Shown here in pieces: positions 24,573-37,875 of a stretch of DNA of 64,000 nucleotides. This DNA comes from Thereva unica (Eukaryota; Arthropoda; Insecta; Diptera; Therevidae). The stretch's first letter is position 1. Each line of letters begins with the position of its first letter. Under the pieces are notes generated by a model, which was not told the DNA's origin, did no database searches, and saw only the letters and a program-made list of their open reading frames with translations. Both the position numbers and the translations under genes were made by a program. The DNA is taken from assembly GCA_949987705.1 (NCBI GenBank), contig OX465281.1, positions 79,884,543 through 79,948,542 of the forward strand, written 5' to 3'.

Positions 24573-24815
24573 TTTTCAATCTGTCCCTAAAAGAGTAATC
24601 ATTTTGACATGCATTAATTTCATCGGCCCGCGTATCTGTCGGGACAACTGGAAACGTTTGCGCGAAATCTATGCCAATAAAAGAGTTCCTCACCTAAATA
24701 ATTGGCTTTCACTTCTTAATTCTTACATTGTTCTGTTAACGGCTTCAATCGATACTATATTTATCATGGTACACCATTCCATTCTCAGACAATCATCACG
24801 CAGTCTTGTAAAACT
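24573..24815 (+). repeat. Dispersed repeat, copy B (partner 6217-6440)
   Basis: It shares TCAATCTGTCCCTAAA, the CTCACCTAAATAATTGG block, CTGTTAACGGCTTCAATCGA and GCAGTCTTGTAA with 6217-6440. It is better preserved here and may run on to about 25270. The + frame (24529-24819) contains CRDNWKRLREIYANKR, which faintly recalls a DNA-binding helix, but I do not assign a domain. Confidence 0.6.
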
Positions 24816-25639
24816 TTAGATTTGGGACTGGTTTTAGATTTGTTGCACGCAGGATTTTCCATATGGCCTTCTTCGGTCCGTATCATAAATGTAGAATGAG
24901 CTGTTTTTGTTTATGTGAGTAAAGTTACTAATGACCCTGCTGCGGTAACTCTTTTAAATGCACGTATTTTGGCCGATATAAGATTAATATAGAAAGTCAT
25001 GCCAGTGCCTCTTGGTGGGCCTTAGAAATTCACCCGTATTAACCCTGTTGGTGATGCCGTGATTCTTGATGATGCGGTTGTTCATTGTGTAACTGCGGTT
25101 CATTGTGTTTAAATGATCTTCATACTCATCGATTATTTGTGGAAATGGCAAACCTTAATGATCCCTCGTATTTCCACCAATTGAAAGAGCAATATCTCGC
25201 AGTAACAGCATTCCATTCGCGTAGACTGTAAAATTATATCTTTTTTCCAATAAACAAACAAACAGTGTATCAAAATATATGTGAGTCTCTGTGATTCATT
25301 GTAATTTGTAGGTATGTCCCGGTTATCACATGGGTTGACTTACCAATAACGCAGAGATTTAGTTTTTAATCGATTCATTATGGCTACCTCTGTGCTCTAT
25401 CGCAGGTCATCGGTCTGCATTTTATAATTTAATTCCACTTGTAGACCTTAAAGAACCATCCATTGCTGCCTAAACACAAACCGGACTATAGGCCACCCTA
25501 ACCACGCAAATTCAACCAAAAAGATAAAGGCTTCATAAAGTACGTCAACTTTTTGCGAACCTAAATATTTGGTTTGAGCTCTTTGAGGCTTAGAATTCTT
25601 TCGACTGTGGGTTCAAGTTTTTGGAACTTTTCGCCAGCG

Positions 25640-26330
25640 CCTTATTTGATATTGGGTAGGTTGTATGGAAAAAGGTAGTCCGCCATTTTGTATTGGCTGC
25701 TATTTTGAATTTTGAAAGACAACTCATAGCTAATTGTATTCTACTTGCCATACCCTTTCATTCAATACCCATGTCTCGATATTTTTACAAAATGGTAAGA
25801 TTGCATTGTCACGCGAACTATACATATATGCAAAGTTTATCGGTTATATGGAAGTCGGTCAAAATCAAATTGCAAGAATTACCTACATACATACATATGT
25901 ACATGCACACATACAGATGAAGATAATATAAAGCGCATCGATATAGCGTAAAACATGTCCGCAAAAATACTGAATCTTCCCGTAGAAGTCCCATCGCAAT
26001 CGGATTAGCCGTTTCGGAGATTAGCCCAGATCCGGCTATCGAATTCGACTATCGCCTCAGACCGAAAACTTGACCCGATGATCGTAAGAAAGCGAGTCGA
26101 AACTGTTTATATCATTTCAATTACAGACTTCTAAACTCGGGAGCCGCTAAACGGATTTTAAGGCAACTAATCCGATTGCGTAGGCTAATTTTGGACTCTT
26201 AACGGACTAGTGGGTTGAAACCGATAATCGAAGGAGAGCCTGATAGAGTGAAAACTATTTTTTATCATTCTAATTGTAGCGCTCAAAGACTTCTAAAAAA
26301 ATATATAAGTTTATCTAAGTGAATCGTGCT
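25640..26330 (+). repeat. Old interspersed repeat sharing minisatellite-like words
   Basis: ATTGTATTCTACTTGCCATA and CCCTTTCATTCAATACCCAT (25735-25773) are a diverged relative of the 128-bp Helitron unit. The following CATTGTCACGCGAACTATA and ATCGGTTATATGGAAGT match the reverse complement of 8035-8130. ATCGGATTAGCCGTTTCGGA (25998-26017) is wording typical of insect repeat consensus sequences. No coding sequence is present. Confidence 0.6.
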
Positions 26331-29300
26331 CGTACTATCAGTATTTATTTAAATAGAGAACTTCAGTTGGAATGAAAGTGTTCACTCTATCATGAATATA
26401 CTTTTTCCGATTTTGACGGCCGCCGCTCGGGCTATGAAGGATTTTTATTGATTCAACGACAACAACAACGTAGCTAGTCTTTCTTTCTGTTCGTAGGGGC
26501 TTGTCTCTAGTCTAGTCTTTCTGGCTAATCTTGGTTTGATGGGTTTTTGGCGGGCTATATTTTCTTAGTCACATTTTAGGCTCCTTTTTCACTCGGTCAA
26601 ACAGTTAGTTTATTGGCCGAGACGGACAAGCCGTTAAGTGGTGTGTATAGCTCAATTTGCGTATTGATTGTGTAGTAGACAGGAATAATCGAACACTGCT
26701 GCCACTGCAAAATATTGTTCTTTCAATAGACGGGAATACTATTGATCGATGGGTCAGAGATTATATCGAAAAACACAATAAACCTAAGTTAAATAAATGA
26801 ACAAAAAGAAGTCTACCAACGCATCATCAACTGTATCAATACGCGTATAAGTAGTGTATAGTGTATATAGACGCACCGCGCGGCATTGCTACTGGATAGT
26901 GCCGATAGGCCCCCTAGAAAAAATTTTCTCAAAATATTTTCAGTAATCACCCCTTATCGGATTAGCATTTAAGTCTGAAACACCTTATATATTAGGTTTC
27001 ACATCAGTGTAAGTAGTGTCGCCACGAGAAAAACATAACACATTTTTAATGTTTTTGATATTCGTCTCAAGCCGAAAGGTATTGATTTTAGGAGCCCCAA
27101 AGTGTGAATTTTTGAACTGAACTCCAAATTTAGCAAAATTAATTACCTTTGACATAATGGGAAATCTTATGGGCGAAGATCTGTATAGGCGCGGAATTTT
27201 CCCAGCACTGCAAAATCAACGAGGACGCGATTGGGAGCGAAAGCTAGTCTTAAATAAATAAAAATAACCAAATTTGTCAAAATCTACCTTTTATTACAAA
27301 AGGTGCCGTCAAAATTTTATTTTTCAGTCAAACTTGTTTTTCACGTTTATTGAGGCGCTCCTTGCAACTTGGCGCCTAGAGCAATCGCTCCAGTCGCTCT
27401 ACCCTAGGGCTGGCGCTGCAGACAGAGAGACCTACAGACATACAGCCGTGTTTGGACCTTTATTGATTCAGTATAGGCTTGGAGCTAGAACAATTCGTCC
27501 CAGTTGCCTCCTTGTTGCTGGCCTGGTCGAATGGTGAAAAGTCAGCGGTGTGCCATGAATGTATGGTTAAAAATTTTTAGACCCATCTTCCTTGTTGCAA
27601 AATCTGACCACTTTTTTCAACCGGCTGCTCATATCACATTATTTCTTTACAATAAGAATTAAACCCACTTTACCTGGTGACTGTTCAAACATAAAATACA
27701 CTAAACTTTCTCTTTACAATTTATTTTTTAAAACATAAATACATCATCCATTTCCATGTTGTCTTCTTTTTTAAAATTAATAATATAATCATTCAGGCCT
27801 GCTTGATGCCATTAATAGATATGTACATACATAAGTATATACCCAGTTATGCCACTTCCAAGTCATTTACTGGTAAAATACGAAAAAAAAAACTTTTCCG
27901 ACGACGCCGTATGCCTATTAGATCGTTCCGATTTTTCGTGGCGATTTCTTAAGCTGTACGAAATCGTGCTTCTTAATTTGCAGTTCTATTCTATTTAAAA
28001 TTCAGTATCGTTTTCTCGATTGTCAGCTTAGTGAACAGTTACATCTGCACCGAACTTTGTGAGAAAAAACAATTAACATTTAGTTCGATTTTTAAGTAAT
28101 ATTTACCTACGAAGTTATTTTGAATTGATGTCATATTATATGTGCCGATTGCGAAATTAATACTTTATAAATAAATGAAAATAGTAAATTTGATTCAAAC
28201 ATTATAATCACGTGACTTTTGCTGAAAAATTTAAAAAAAAACTACATATGTAGTAAGACGAAACTCAACATTGCCAACGAATAACGAATGACAAAAAATT
28301 TACAGTCTATTTATATTTTAGGCGCCGTTTGGTCCTTCCAACAGCAAGACAACAAATATAAAACCCGCTGCTACCTGTGTGCATGTGTATTTTATGAAAA
28401 CTCAACTTAATAAAATTTTGTTGGTCATTCCCCGTTTCATGTTTTTATTTTGACCAACTGACAACGATTTTGAGTTGTTTTGGTTTTCGTCATTCGCCTA
28501 ATCGCTTTCATTGTGTTTTTGCTATTACACTATTACTCACGCTGCGTATCATGTAAGAATTTTTGTTTTTGCAGTCTATGACACCTTCTGGCACATTTTT
28601 ATACCTCAGGTATTTTGCAAAATGATAATACCTTTAAAAAATATCTAAGCGAACGGAGCTATAATAATAAATAAGTCAAGCGCTATACTTAAGGAGGTAC
28701 CTATTAAAAATGCCGGTTATATTAAATGTAAGCCATTTGGTTACAGGCGTGGCGAAGAGATTATGATCATGATTGCGTTTTACATAATTAATTGTTCTAA
28801 ATAAATTATTTCTTGCTTGGATTGCTTTTATAATATTTGGGCAGGTACGACCAACATGATTAAGTGACTAACAAAATTTAAAAATAAATATCATCTCCAA
28901 ATGCACTTGGTTGTTGTGTTAATTCCCATTCGAACGAAATTATATCAAAAATTAAGTTCTTTTAATAACAATCGACTAACATTGTTTGCAGCAATACGTT
29001 TTTACTACTGTTTTATGTCTAAATTTACATAATTTATGCCAATTTAGCTTGAAATTTGTGTGATGCATGATACTCCTCAAGATTAACGCGGTCAAATAAG
29101 TCCGTGTAATAATTCTATGTATACAATTTACAACAAAAAACTTTAATTCTCAGCTGATTGCCTTTTAAACCAACAACAAAATTTTCTGAAAGTTCCGTAC
29201 CTGCTGGCGGAAGCTGCTTCCTTGACTCCCTGTTCTTAACGTTGGTATTACACGATTGTGGTTAGTATAGATATCCCGTTGAAACAACATATTTATATAA

Positions 29301-30112
29301 CAAAAACTCGAAATGGGACGTTTTATCTTATCGTTTCAAAAAGGTAATTGGAAGGAGGGAAAGGCTTCGATTAAGTATATAAGCGGTGATACATGGTACC
29401 CAGGAGCTATTTCGTTTTCTCTTTGGTTTAATTTGCAAATCGAAAAGAGACAGCAAGCTGTGTGTGATGGGCGTGTATCAACTTACCTTTCAGCCTTAAT
29501 TTGACGTTGCAGGCTGAACCTTAGTTTGTGTAAGAAAGCACTGCGGTTGGTTCTGGATGTTGCTTCTTTCACGCAATGACTACTGTGGCATTGGAAGTCA
29601 GCGCTTGTGTCGAAGTTGCCATTTAGTTTATCGTAGGGGAGCGTCGGAAAATTAGTGATTTGACTAAGTTAAGTGTAAGAGAGTCAAGTAAAGCCTCAAA
29701 ATAATTCTTCGTTCATTTATTTCGTTATTTATTTTTGGGAGGAGGGGGGTTTATACACGTTTTTGTTTCATTTTTAGTGATTTGTTCTCGTAGTGATATA
29801 GAAATTGTAACTGCCGTCCTCGGATTACAATAGTTGAACAGTTTCGTGGAGTTTCGGTGAGAAGTTGATTGTTATTAGCAGTAGCTATTGTAATTATATT
29901 TCAAAACATGCTTTTAATATTGTGATTAGATGAGTCTTTAGAGAATAAAAGTGAATAACGTGACGCAGTATACATCACATAGGGATTATTTCATTGCTTA
30001 TAATTGCTCTAATTTGGAATGATCAACATTTTGCAGTAATTTATGAAGCCCAAATCCATTTATTTGGAATTCGTAGTATGCAAATTTGTTCAAAGTGGAT
30101 TCTATTAAAAGG
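26331..30112. other. Transposon-poor interval upstream of optix exon 1
   Basis: Apart from a short GC-rich repeat module at 27340-27425, I recognise no TIR, LINE, SINE or array here. This is where the promoter, 5' UTR and cis-regulatory DNA of optix would lie. A possible acceptor (ATTTTGCAG at about 30027-30035) may mark a 5' UTR exon ending at the coding exon. I cannot place the transcription start. Confidence 0.4.
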
Positions 30113-30396
30113 ATGGCCGTTGGACCGACGGAGGGCCCAAGTCCCCCACAAGATTTTGTACATCATCATCATCAAATCATAGCACCAAGTCCTATTTTAG
30201 CAGTACCAACACTTGCGTTCTCAGCAGCTCAAGTTGAGATTGTATGTAAAACATTGGAAGAATCTGGTGATATAGAACGTTTAGCAAGATTCTTATGGAG
30301 CTTACCTGTAGCTCTACCCAATATGCATGATATATTAAATTCTGAAGCTGTACTCAGGGCGCGAGCTGTTGTGGCGTATCACGTTGGAAATTTTAG
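30113..30396 (+). CDS. optix: optix first coding exon (SIX-domain homeobox factor)
   Basis: The frame begins MAVGPTEG, as in fly Optix, with A at -3 and G at +4 of the ATG. An in-frame ATG at 30086 would add nine residues without family support. After [20 protein letters not shown] the SIX domain starts: [51 protein letters not shown]. The exon stops after 94 codons plus AG of an Arg codon, at a GTTGGT donor (30397). The rest of the SIX domain and the homeodomain are absent. Optix (Six3/6 class) is a nuclear transcription factor of eye and head development. A run of four His (VHHHHQ) follows the start region. The donor is not a strong consensus, but the family's protein should continue right there. 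Confidence 0.93.
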
Positions 30397-30429
30397 GTTG
30401 GTACCACAAAAGCATATTAAATATTTATT

Positions 30430-31600
30430 CTAAAGATTGATTACATGTTCTATTGATAGTGTGATTTTTTTTCTACTGTGGAACATTATACTTTTGAAAG
30501 AATCTTTTTGACGCTTTAGTCACATTTCTTGGGACAAATTGCAACTATTGTTTATTTCTTTTGTTTGGTGAATACAAATATAACTTTGTTAGTAATCTAT
30601 TAAAATTATTTTACACTTTTAATATACTTACATACTTACTTCGTTGTGAGTATGGGTACGCCAAATTCTTATCAATACGATTGTTGGAAAACTATTTTAT
30701 ACATTATGTAAAATATAAGATCATTCTTAAACTCTTTAAAATATCAAGCACATAGGAATATGCTAATATACATTATTCTCTCTTTTCAAAATATTTTCGA
30801 TAATTGTTTAGCATAATCACTGTTTTTTTTCCTATGAAAATTTAATTTGTTTAGATCCAATAGCCTTTTTAGGGATTATGACGTAACTAAGTATGGTATT
30901 CTTTTCAAAACAAATAAAAATATCTATTTGACAACTTCATCCAATGAAAATGCTTCAAAATTGTAAGATATATAATTGAAAGGATCAATCAGTTGATCAA
31001 TGTTCTTTTGAATTTGATAGATAGCGTAAATTTATATCAAAAGCTATGTATTTCTGATTGATTGAGTTCATTCTCCACATCAGCGTAAGTTTTTTTTTTG
31101 ATTAAAATTAAGATGACTTTTTCATATACCTACAAGCTGATATTTATTTAGTAAACATTTTTTGTTGTGTCTGATCCATAAGTAATTCTTAAAGACCTCT
31201 ATTGACCTTTTTATACCGTTGAAAGACCATTGTTGATATAGTATTAAAAGCAAGTACAGATGAAAGATTATTGAAAAAGTTGTTGGAATTTTTCATTTCA
31301 GATGCTTTTGTAGTAAATGTTTATTTCTAAATCTTTATTACTTTAGGTGAAGTTATTAAAGATATGGTGGTCATATAAAAAGTGATTACGCTATGCTACT
31401 AAGCTTTTGACCAATAACAAATTACAGGTAACTTGATTAATAACAAATCATGAGCGAATATCATTTCGGATGTATGTAGATTACAACCTTATTATGGAAA
31501 AATGAAAGTTTCGTTATACTCGCAGATTGTAGCCACTGGTGGTGGCGTTTTCGCTAGATGCCGGTTCGCTTTGTAAAGCCACCTCGATCTTGTGGTAGTA
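30430..31600. other. Transposon-free stretch after the optix exon
   Basis: About 1.2 kb of AT-rich DNA with no recognisable repeat or gene. Confidence 0.45.
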
Positions 31601-31614
31601 ATGAGCAAGCAGCT

Positions 31615-32783
31615 CAGTGGCGGTTCCTCCTTGGAAGCAAAGGAAGCACTGCTTCCCTTGACCAAATAGGCAACTTCATAAAAATAAATTTAAATTATCA
31701 AGATTAAAATCGCAATATTTTTCCTCCTCTGGAAACACTAAGGATGCAATGGTCAGCTTTTTTTTATATAAAATACAATACAATTCAAATTTATCATCCT
31801 ACTGTAAAGAAAGACTAAAACCTTAGCCACAACATGAGTGGTGAGCGACAGAGTGGAGTCTCGCCGCTCTTATCAAAGTGACCGAGGCCTACACATGGGA
31901 AGCTTTAATCTTGTCAGCTTCTTTGCCACAGAAATTCAATGTGAAAACTCTAACACATTCAATTGAATTGAATTCACACTCGCGCAAAGGTTTGCGTAGA
32001 TACGGTACCCTCAGAAGCTGAGGTAAACGCAGCTTCTTCGGAATAGAACAGCAGGAATTGACAAGACGAAGATAGAGAACTTTTCTGTATCCACCGTATT
32101 CTCTTAATGTATCCACCGTATTCTAAATAATGGATTTGTATGAAAAATTAAATGATATCAAATTAGTAGTTGCAATTTTTCAACGGTTTTTTTGATGCTT
32201 TAATTATCAATAGAATCTGAAAAAAGGCGCAAACCGCCCTCTAGCAGCGAAACTATTTCGAAAAAATTGACAAAAAAGTGCAAAAGTTCACGATTTTCGA
32301 TTCCATTTTTTTTTCACTTTTTTCAAGCATAAAAGAACCTATATTTAAAAATAAGAAAGAACCACATACGAAGCGATGCACAAAATTTATTGGGCAATCA
32401 ATTTTCAAATTTGAAGTCAATTTTTCGGACTAATGTAAATAAGATATTTTGACTTGAAATTTTAACCAGTTACTGTTCACATTATAAAGTACAATTTCTG
32501 AAAAATCCATAAAAGTTCACTGAAAAAATCCGAAGTTATAACCAAAAAACTAAAAGTTTTTAAGTTTTTTTTTATGTACAGATAAAAATTTCATATTGTA
32601 GTCGCTGATAGCCAATATTATGACGAACAGCCTTTATTTTCATAACGATTCCTTATGTTTTGTTTATCTGATTGCACTATATGTTATTTTTCAGCTTTTT
32701 TAGTTAAAGCCTTCGATACTTTTACTTTTATCGTTCGCCTTGCGCATTGCTTCCCTTATCCTAAACCTTACGAACCGCCACTG
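31615..32783. mobile_element. hAT-type non-autonomous element, 1,169 bp
   Basis: CAGTGGCGGTTC at 31615 mirrors GAACCGCCACTG ending 32783. AAGCAGCT precedes (31607-31614) and follows (32784-32791), an exact 8-bp TSD. Both features define hAT elements. A - strand frame at 32116-31889 has no clear domain. Its right half (32220-32760) recurs, diverged, at 53160-53690. Confidence 0.92.
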
Positions 32784-32791
32784 AAGCAGCT

Positions 32792-33809
32792 AGATATCCT
32801 TTCTGATTAAATTTGACATATGATCACACGGTCATAATAAGAGTGATCAGAGTGATCAATTGCCAACCATAATAAGCACGGCCCTTGTGCAGACGAGGTA
32901 AAAAGGCTGTTAGATACTAATTATGTAGATTTGATTCCACTCAATACTGCGTCCATTAGATAGAGAACGGCCAGATAGAAGACTCAATCCAGATCCTTAG
33001 AACGAAATAGATAACTATTGTATAGATAACAACAAGTTGAAGCAGAAGTTGCCATGATCTATTTAAAATAGTAGATATAGGAGATATCTACTAGAGCAAC
33101 CTGACCGAATTCGCAAAAATGAAGTAGATGAGTCGTCGGGTTGCTAGTTCTACGAATAACACCGCCGGTTAAGTAAGAGGCCACTTGGCGGTGGCATAAC
33201 AGTGTCCTGAACGGTTACGAAGCACGATAGGTACGCTCAAATTTTGTCTAGACTAAAGAGAGAAAAATTTGAGCTTTAAGAAATTATACACGTACGCGCG
33301 TACATGCTCTTAAAAAGGTTAACAAACTAAATTATTTTTACTCGGGGCGCAACGACATATTCTGCTACCATCAGTAGCATAAGACATTTTACTTTTCAAC
33401 CTGCCATGAAATGATTAGAACTATAGTGTACTTCAAGGAATTTCTCAACTGGATTTACTAATGACAAAGTGACTGATTTTAGGAACATACGTAAGGTCCC
33501 AGGTGGCTTTCTTAACATAATCTCTATTCACTACTATGGAGAATAAACAAGTATGTATGTTCCGCCAAGATAACTCTGATGCCAAGGAAAGCGATAAAAT
33601 TGGCGGAGTTGTTACAAACTTCAGTTGCTGTTTCCGAAAAAAACAAAAAGAGACTCAACCTGTGAGTTGTTACGTAGTACCATACAATTATTTTATGAGT
33701 TGTGTATGTTGGATAGAAAGTTATATGTGAAATAAGCGCGCTGGCTAGTCAGTGGTGCTAATTATTGCGAGGTTTGTCTAACTCAATGTAGAACTTCATA
33801 GTTCCTATA
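32792..33809. other. Non-coding interval
   Basis: About 1 kb without a recognisable gene or repeat. Short frames (for example 33536-33730) show no domain. Confidence 0.45.
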
Positions 33810-34320
33810 ATTACATTAATCTATCCTTTGGCGCAACAGCCTAAGTCGAAGTCCCTTCTAGGGGTGTTCTCCATGTTTTTTGGTCCCTTGAACTTTTTTG
33901 ATCCAGTTCCGTATGATGAGTATTGCTTCTGCGTCAGGGTAGGTAGACTATCCATCTCCTCTTCGGCCTAACTATTGATATATTTTTCGAAATTTATGCT
34001 CCCATGAGCTGTTTTGGTATTCGATTGTCCTCCAATCCACTTACGTGACCGGTTAGTCTATATCTGTTAATTCCTATAAAAGTTGAGAATTCTGAGTCTC
34101 CTTCGTCATTTTGGGCATAAAAGGCTCTATTAGCCACTGGTATTCGTCTAGCTATCTCTTCCTTTTCTTCGTTTTCTTTTGTAATTGTAGACCCTAAGGC
34201 GGCAGTTTCGACTACTTTTAGCTTGTGTTCTGTATATTTGCTCCATTTGTAAATCTTACAGCTATGGACTCTTGTTTTTTCTTCGTTAGTGTTCCAGCGT
34301 ATGTCTTTTGCCGCCTACAT
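33810..34320 (-). pseudogene. RTE-like LINE relic, C-terminal part
   Basis: On the - strand broken frames read ALGSTITKENEEKEEIARRI, then PVANRAFYAQ, INRYRLTGHVSGLEDNRIPK and RPKRRWIVYLP. The order (LGS.I....EIxxRI.xAxxA, RLxWxGHVxRM.DxRIPK, GRPxxRWxD) is that of the C-terminus of RTE-type reverse transcriptases. About 70 residues between the first and third blocks are missing, and stops occur. The RT core is absent. It is an old 5'-truncated, internally deleted copy. Confidence 0.7.
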
Positions 34321-34596
34321 GGTTTGATTTTTTCTGAGTGTGATGCTCAACCTTTTCGGGGAACTCCGCATGGAATCGAATTTCAACGGAGAAAAAATGC
34401 CTCAGAACTAGTAATTCAGCGGGAATTCCGCTGGAGTGCCAAATATGTTTTCTCATGTGTTAACCTGCTTTCGGTTTTCGAAATGAGCTGTTTTATGTCA
34501 AAATGAGATTTTGTTTTCTTCAGAAAGAATATGATTTTTCATTTTTAAGATAAAGATGCTGATGTGAAAAGAATGGAATCGAAATAGAATCTAGTT

Positions 34597-36085
34597 CAGA
34601 GGTTCCCAAACTCTTTTGTGTCGTAGACCCCTTCCAATGCTTTTCGGTTTTGGGTAGACCCCCTGCTTACCTGATCAATATAAATTTTTTGCAAATTTCT
34701 AACTGTAGTGAAGTTTAGTGTTAAAAACTTAAAGTAAAAACACATGTTAAGTTTTAGACTTTCTGAGTCTGTTTTTTCATTATTAATAGGTTTTTGGGGG
34801 CCATTCTGAGCATTGTAAGCATTTTAAATCGACTTTTTTTTTACTTTTACATAATAGTACAATCTTTGAAGAAAATTTTAAACTTTTGAACGTTGATCCA
34901 TCGAAATCCATGCACCATGAGGAACGTTTTTACAAGAACGCCTTTTTTTACAAAAAGAGAAATTTCAAGGAAACTGTTCAATATTTCGCAACAAAAATAA
35001 CACCATTATTTCAGCCATTAAGAAGCGATATTTTTACCAAATAACAAATATGTAAATGGCGTTAAACAAAAGTTATTAACAAATTAAAAAAACCTGATTT
35101 TCGACAGTTTTTCCCATTTTTCTCTATGTTTTGTGCCCTAAGCTCCCAGCGGGAAAAATTGGGAACGCTGCGCAGGGGAGGTTATTTGGAGCGCTGTTCA
35201 ATATGCTTTCGAGGGAGCTTTACTGGAGTTTTCATAAATTTTATAGAAAAGAAGGAAACAGGCAATTATCTTCGTCACCATAAAATTTGCCATTAGCATT
35301 ACTCAATAGCCGGACTTTCGTTCGATTCGATTTTTCAGCTTTGGAAGTTGTTTGAATTTAGTTGAGGGACTGCTTTGGTAAAGCCACTCGCTGGCATGGA
35401 AAGAAAAGGGCAATTGCAAAAGATGAACAAAATAAAAGCTTTTCGATACCGAATGATCACATATCCACAGGCGTCTATGAATATTTCCTTTTTAAAAAGT
35501 TTTTTTTATAGTGCTCCTTGAACGCTTTTGAGGAGCATAAAAACGTATGCTCCCCTGCAAGGACATGCAATGTTAAAAAGTATATGGAACTGGTATGGGA
35601 ACGGGAGCGCTGCAAGCTTTTTAAGGATTGCTCCAACATGGCTATTGGAGCACTCCATTTCCCGCTGGGCTATAACTCAATAAACATCAATCGAAAGATA
35701 ATTTGAACAGCTACAACTTTATAATTTTTGATTTTTTTTGATCCGAGATCACGCTTTTCTTTTATTCGCTAAAAAGCGTTTTTTATACTTTTTAGGTTAG
35801 GTTTGCCATTCCAAATTCAAAAAAAGAAAACGCTATCTTTATTAGATTTTGTTTTCCTATATGACCATATTTTCTGTTTCCTGTTGGCAAAAATTACATG
35901 GGGTCATTTTAGATTGGTTGGACTAAATTTAAGTAAATAGGTACTATCAGTGTATGTTGAGACCCACTATCGTGGACCCCCATTTTCATTTCATGGACCC
36001 CCAAATTTTTTTTTCGCTGACGTAGACCCTTTGCAGGTTGTCATAGACCCCTGGGGGTCTATATAGACCACTTTGGGAACCACTG
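34597..36085. mobile_element. hAT-type non-autonomous element, 1,489 bp
   Basis: CAGAGGTTCCCAAACT at 34597 and AGTTTGGGAACC-like ACTTTGGGAACCACTG ending 36085 form the TIRs. Inside each end are several TAGACCCC/GGACCCCC blocks. ATCTAGTT is repeated exactly on both sides (34589-34596, 36086-36093), the 8-bp hAT TSD. The CAG.GGTTCCCAAA end is a very widespread hAT type. No transposase remains. A possible nested element lies at about 35140-35680. Confidence 0.93.
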
Positions 36086-36093
36086 ATCTAGTT

Positions 36094-37094
36094 AAAGAGG
36101 AATTCTCGATAGGCTGATTATCTAATGGTGAAATTTGTAAACTTTTCAAGTTATACACTTCAATCGCTATACTTCTCGACGGTAAACATTATATTCAATG
36201 ATTAAATGAGCGGACCTCATGATCTAAGCCAATTTTAACATTAAAATTTGCCAGTAACTTCAAAAATAAAGGCCGCCGGTAGCATAAAACTTAGCCAGAC
36301 AGTATTCATAGGAAATTATCCAAACTTTCCAAGTTTGGAAAAACATAAATATTGGTTAGCTACGTATTTTTTTTTTTGGAGAAAAGGGTAATTGAAGTTG
36401 AACCGACGACTGTCCTCAAACATTGCATAAACAAATTATTTTTAATTTGACTAAACAGGTCCACACGCCGCTCTGTTGCAACGTTGTTGTTTTTGGTTAG
36501 AGCTTAGTTGTTAGTTATCTCACGCAATAACCCTTTACGCTCCCCCAAAACTATTTAATACACTCTGTTATGCTTTCTGGAGCAACTGCCGAGTTTGAAC
36601 AACCGCTCAGTATAAAACCACTTGTCTACCATTTGTCTCGATGACGGCAGAGTCCGAATAACACATCGCTTTGCTTGAACGATATTTTGCCTATTAAAAA
36701 GCAATGCTGTTTCCACACGAAATTAAAAAATACAAAAGTGGCCTTACTAAAACCACTGTGACTTGTAAAGGAGTGGTTGGAAGATGAAGGAATTTTGACA
36801 CATATCGTTTGATTGTGCCGCCATCTATATATCATCCGATGAATTTATTGAGTGATGTAATGTCACTTTTTGTAACATCGCAATCGTTTTTGTAGCAAAT
36901 AGAAAAAGTGTAATGTATAAATTTAAAACCGTTGAAAAAACTGGTTTTCGAATTGCATAATTTCCGTTTGAAAACCGGGTACCAAACCCTAGTAGGTAAA
37001 ATTCACATTAAGATCAATGCCGTGTTCACAATGTTAAAATGCTACTTTTGCTGTGTGGACAGTGTTAAAGTGCAAGTTTCGACAGTGTTAAAGT
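36094..37094. other. Non-coding interval
   Basis: About 1 kb AT-rich, no gene or recognisable repeat. GTTCACAATGTTAAAATGC and GACAGTGTTAAAGTGCA near 37030-37090 form a short imperfect direct repeat leading into the tandem array. Confidence 0.45.
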
Positions 37095-37515
37095 GCACGA
37101 TATCGCCCGAACCACGAAGGATATTGACTTAGTTGAGATGCCGTTCGATGCGTATTAGCGACAATATAATCTGAAAAGATTTTTATAATATTCGGTCGAG
37201 CGGTTTTTGGTTTCAATGACATAAGTGATTTTTGTACCTGCACGATATCGCGCGAACTATAAAAGATATCGACTTAGTTGACATGCCGTTCGAAGAGTAT
37301 TAACCAAAATATGATCTGAAAAGATTTTCATAAAATTCGTTGGAACCGTTTTTTTTGTTTAAACGACGTTTATGATTTTTTTACCTGCACGATACCGCGC
37401 GAACTAAAAACAATATCGACATCATTGAGGTGCCGAAAAAAGAATATTAACGAAGAAATGCTCTGAAAAAAATTTCATAATATTCGGTCGGACCTTTTTT
37501 GTTTAAATAGAAAAA
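37095..37515 (+). repeat. Tandem repeat, three units of about 146 bp
   Basis: GCACGATATCGC.CGAAC starts units at 37095, 37240 and 37387. Each continues GATATCGACTTAGTTGA.(A/G)TGCCG, then AAAAGATTTT.ATAATATTCGG. Units differ by many substitutions, so the array is old. The third unit is also found, inverted, near 45540-45680. Confidence 0.85.
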
Positions 37516-37875
37516 CTTCGGCTAATTGTCAGAAAGACCTTAAATTGACAAGTTTTGCTAATATCTAATAAACTCGATGGAATGAGACCCCAGCGATAGC
37601 CTTCGAACAAAACATCATTTGTCAAAATCCGACAACCTTTCGAAACCGTGCAAAAATTTCGTTACCCTTTACAAACAGCGCGATTTTTTCAAACCTTGGA
37701 CTAGCACATTTTGACGGGGAATTGTTTTCTACGCGTGATACAGTTTCAGAAAATTGCGGCTCCTCCCGGGGTTTCCAGTAGTTACCGCGAAATTTGTTCT
37801 TTTTGGTCAAGTCTGACAAGTACCTAACAGTTACAGTTTTGCTAATATCTCCGGAAAGCTTTGGAATTTCCAAAT
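37516..37875 (+). repeat. Dispersed repeat (inverted partner 44935-45320)
   Basis: Together with the preceding tandem unit it matches the reverse complement of 44935-45680: GTTTTGCTAATATCTAATAA, ATTTTGACGGGGAATTGTTT, TCTACGCGTGATACAGTTTC and AGTCTGACAAG occur in the same order. The family is not recognised. Confidence 0.8.

Noticed and set aside
24529..24819. MADF-like helix CRDNWKRLREIYANKR as a gene
   Set aside because: The related copy at 6217-6440 does not keep this segment, and the rest of the domain is absent.
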